This document shows, in pieces, positions 63,434 to 64,000 of a DNA stretch of 64,000 nt; the first letter of the stretch is position 1, and each line of letters opens with the position of its first letter. The stretch spans positions 6,951,049 through 7,015,048 of the forward strand of contig CM030714.1 of NCBI GenBank assembly GCA_017979445.1, written 5' to 3'. This DNA comes from Akebia trifoliata. Its lineage: Eukaryota; Streptophyta; Magnoliopsida; Ranunculales; Lardizabalaceae. The notes beneath the pieces are model-generated. The model searched no databases and was not told the origin of the DNA. It saw nothing but the letters and a program-made list of their open reading frames with translations. A program made the position numbers and the translations under genes.

Positions 63434-64000
63434 TGCTATTGTTACCACTACTGGTGGTACTATGCTACCGCATTTGTTAGTTGTTTCGAGATTGTGAAGA
63501 ACCCTTAATGTAATTGTTATTTTGTTACCACTACTACCACCATCTTTCTGTTTTCAAATGGTGAAGAACTTGTTTTCTATTGTTACTGTGGATGTCGCTA
63601 GGGACGATCTTCCATAAATATAAGAATAAACATGGTTGGTTCAGTATTCTCTCTCTCCCGGTATTTCATACTGCAACTTAACATATTAATCTGATATTTG
63701 CCAAGCGCAGGCCTTGTCCCACAAATTCACGAGGCCCATACATAAATCTTGCCCGAAATTAGATCACCTATACAGTATTAACTAACGGTTCAGGATTAGG
63801 TGCCTCGTAAAGAATGACTCGTGGAAAAAACACATGATCCCAACCTTTTTAATACGAAATCAAACTATCGAGATTTTTGCTTGAGATAAGTATCAACGTA
63901 CGAGATACGTGCCATGGAGATATGTATAGAACTTGAGCGGTGGATGTTGTATTTTCACCGTCGGGATCATGCATTTGCTTGCCCGTGGGTCATTCTTCAC

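Overview
This is nuclear DNA of a flowering plant, most likely a woody eudicot. It is AT-rich, with intron-containing plant genes (tau-class glutathione transferases, germin-like cupins, a DUF4408/DUF761 protein), plant-type MITEs, a non-LTR retrotransposon fossil and long TA/GA microsatellites. I cannot name the species. Only six intact genes are supported; the rest is repeats and unrecognised intergenic DNA.

Layout. (1) 1-8.9 kb: large low-copy repeat blocks (A, B) separated by a dense cluster of palindromic MITEs in TA microsatellites. (2) 10.9-14.8 kb: two tau-class GST genes on the minus strand, each with two exons, and the 3' stump of a third between them. (3) 16.5-18.7 kb: a (TA)n tract, two palindromic MITEs (one half-size) and a clean hAT-type MITE with an 8-bp target duplication. 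(4) 20.2-28.8 kb: further copies of blocks B and A plus block C, with two palindromic MITEs. (5) 29.3-30.1 kb: an intronless DUF4408/DUF761 gene on the minus strand. (6) 30.1-39 kb: intergenic DNA with nested MITEs and three more palindromic elements. (7) 39-64 kb: a tandem array of germin-like protein (GLP) units of about 8.4-8.6 kb. Each unit carries promoter region, GLP gene, a LINE reverse-transcriptase fossil and an LTR-like AT-rich spacer. Three GLP genes are present. A fourth unit is visible without its gene, removed by a deletion whose junction lies at 48652/48653.

The most novel content is the palindromic MITE superfamily (about 16 copies, five sequence types). Each full element carries the same roughly 30-40 nt core four times in alternating orientation, so it can fold as two local hairpins or one long one. 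One B-A boundary is seen empty, with two elements, and with a cluster of about six, which gives direct evidence of repeated insertion into a TA tract. The GLP and GST clusters are local tandem families, probably in cell-wall/apoplastic stress response and detoxification respectively; nothing in the sequence links their functions further.
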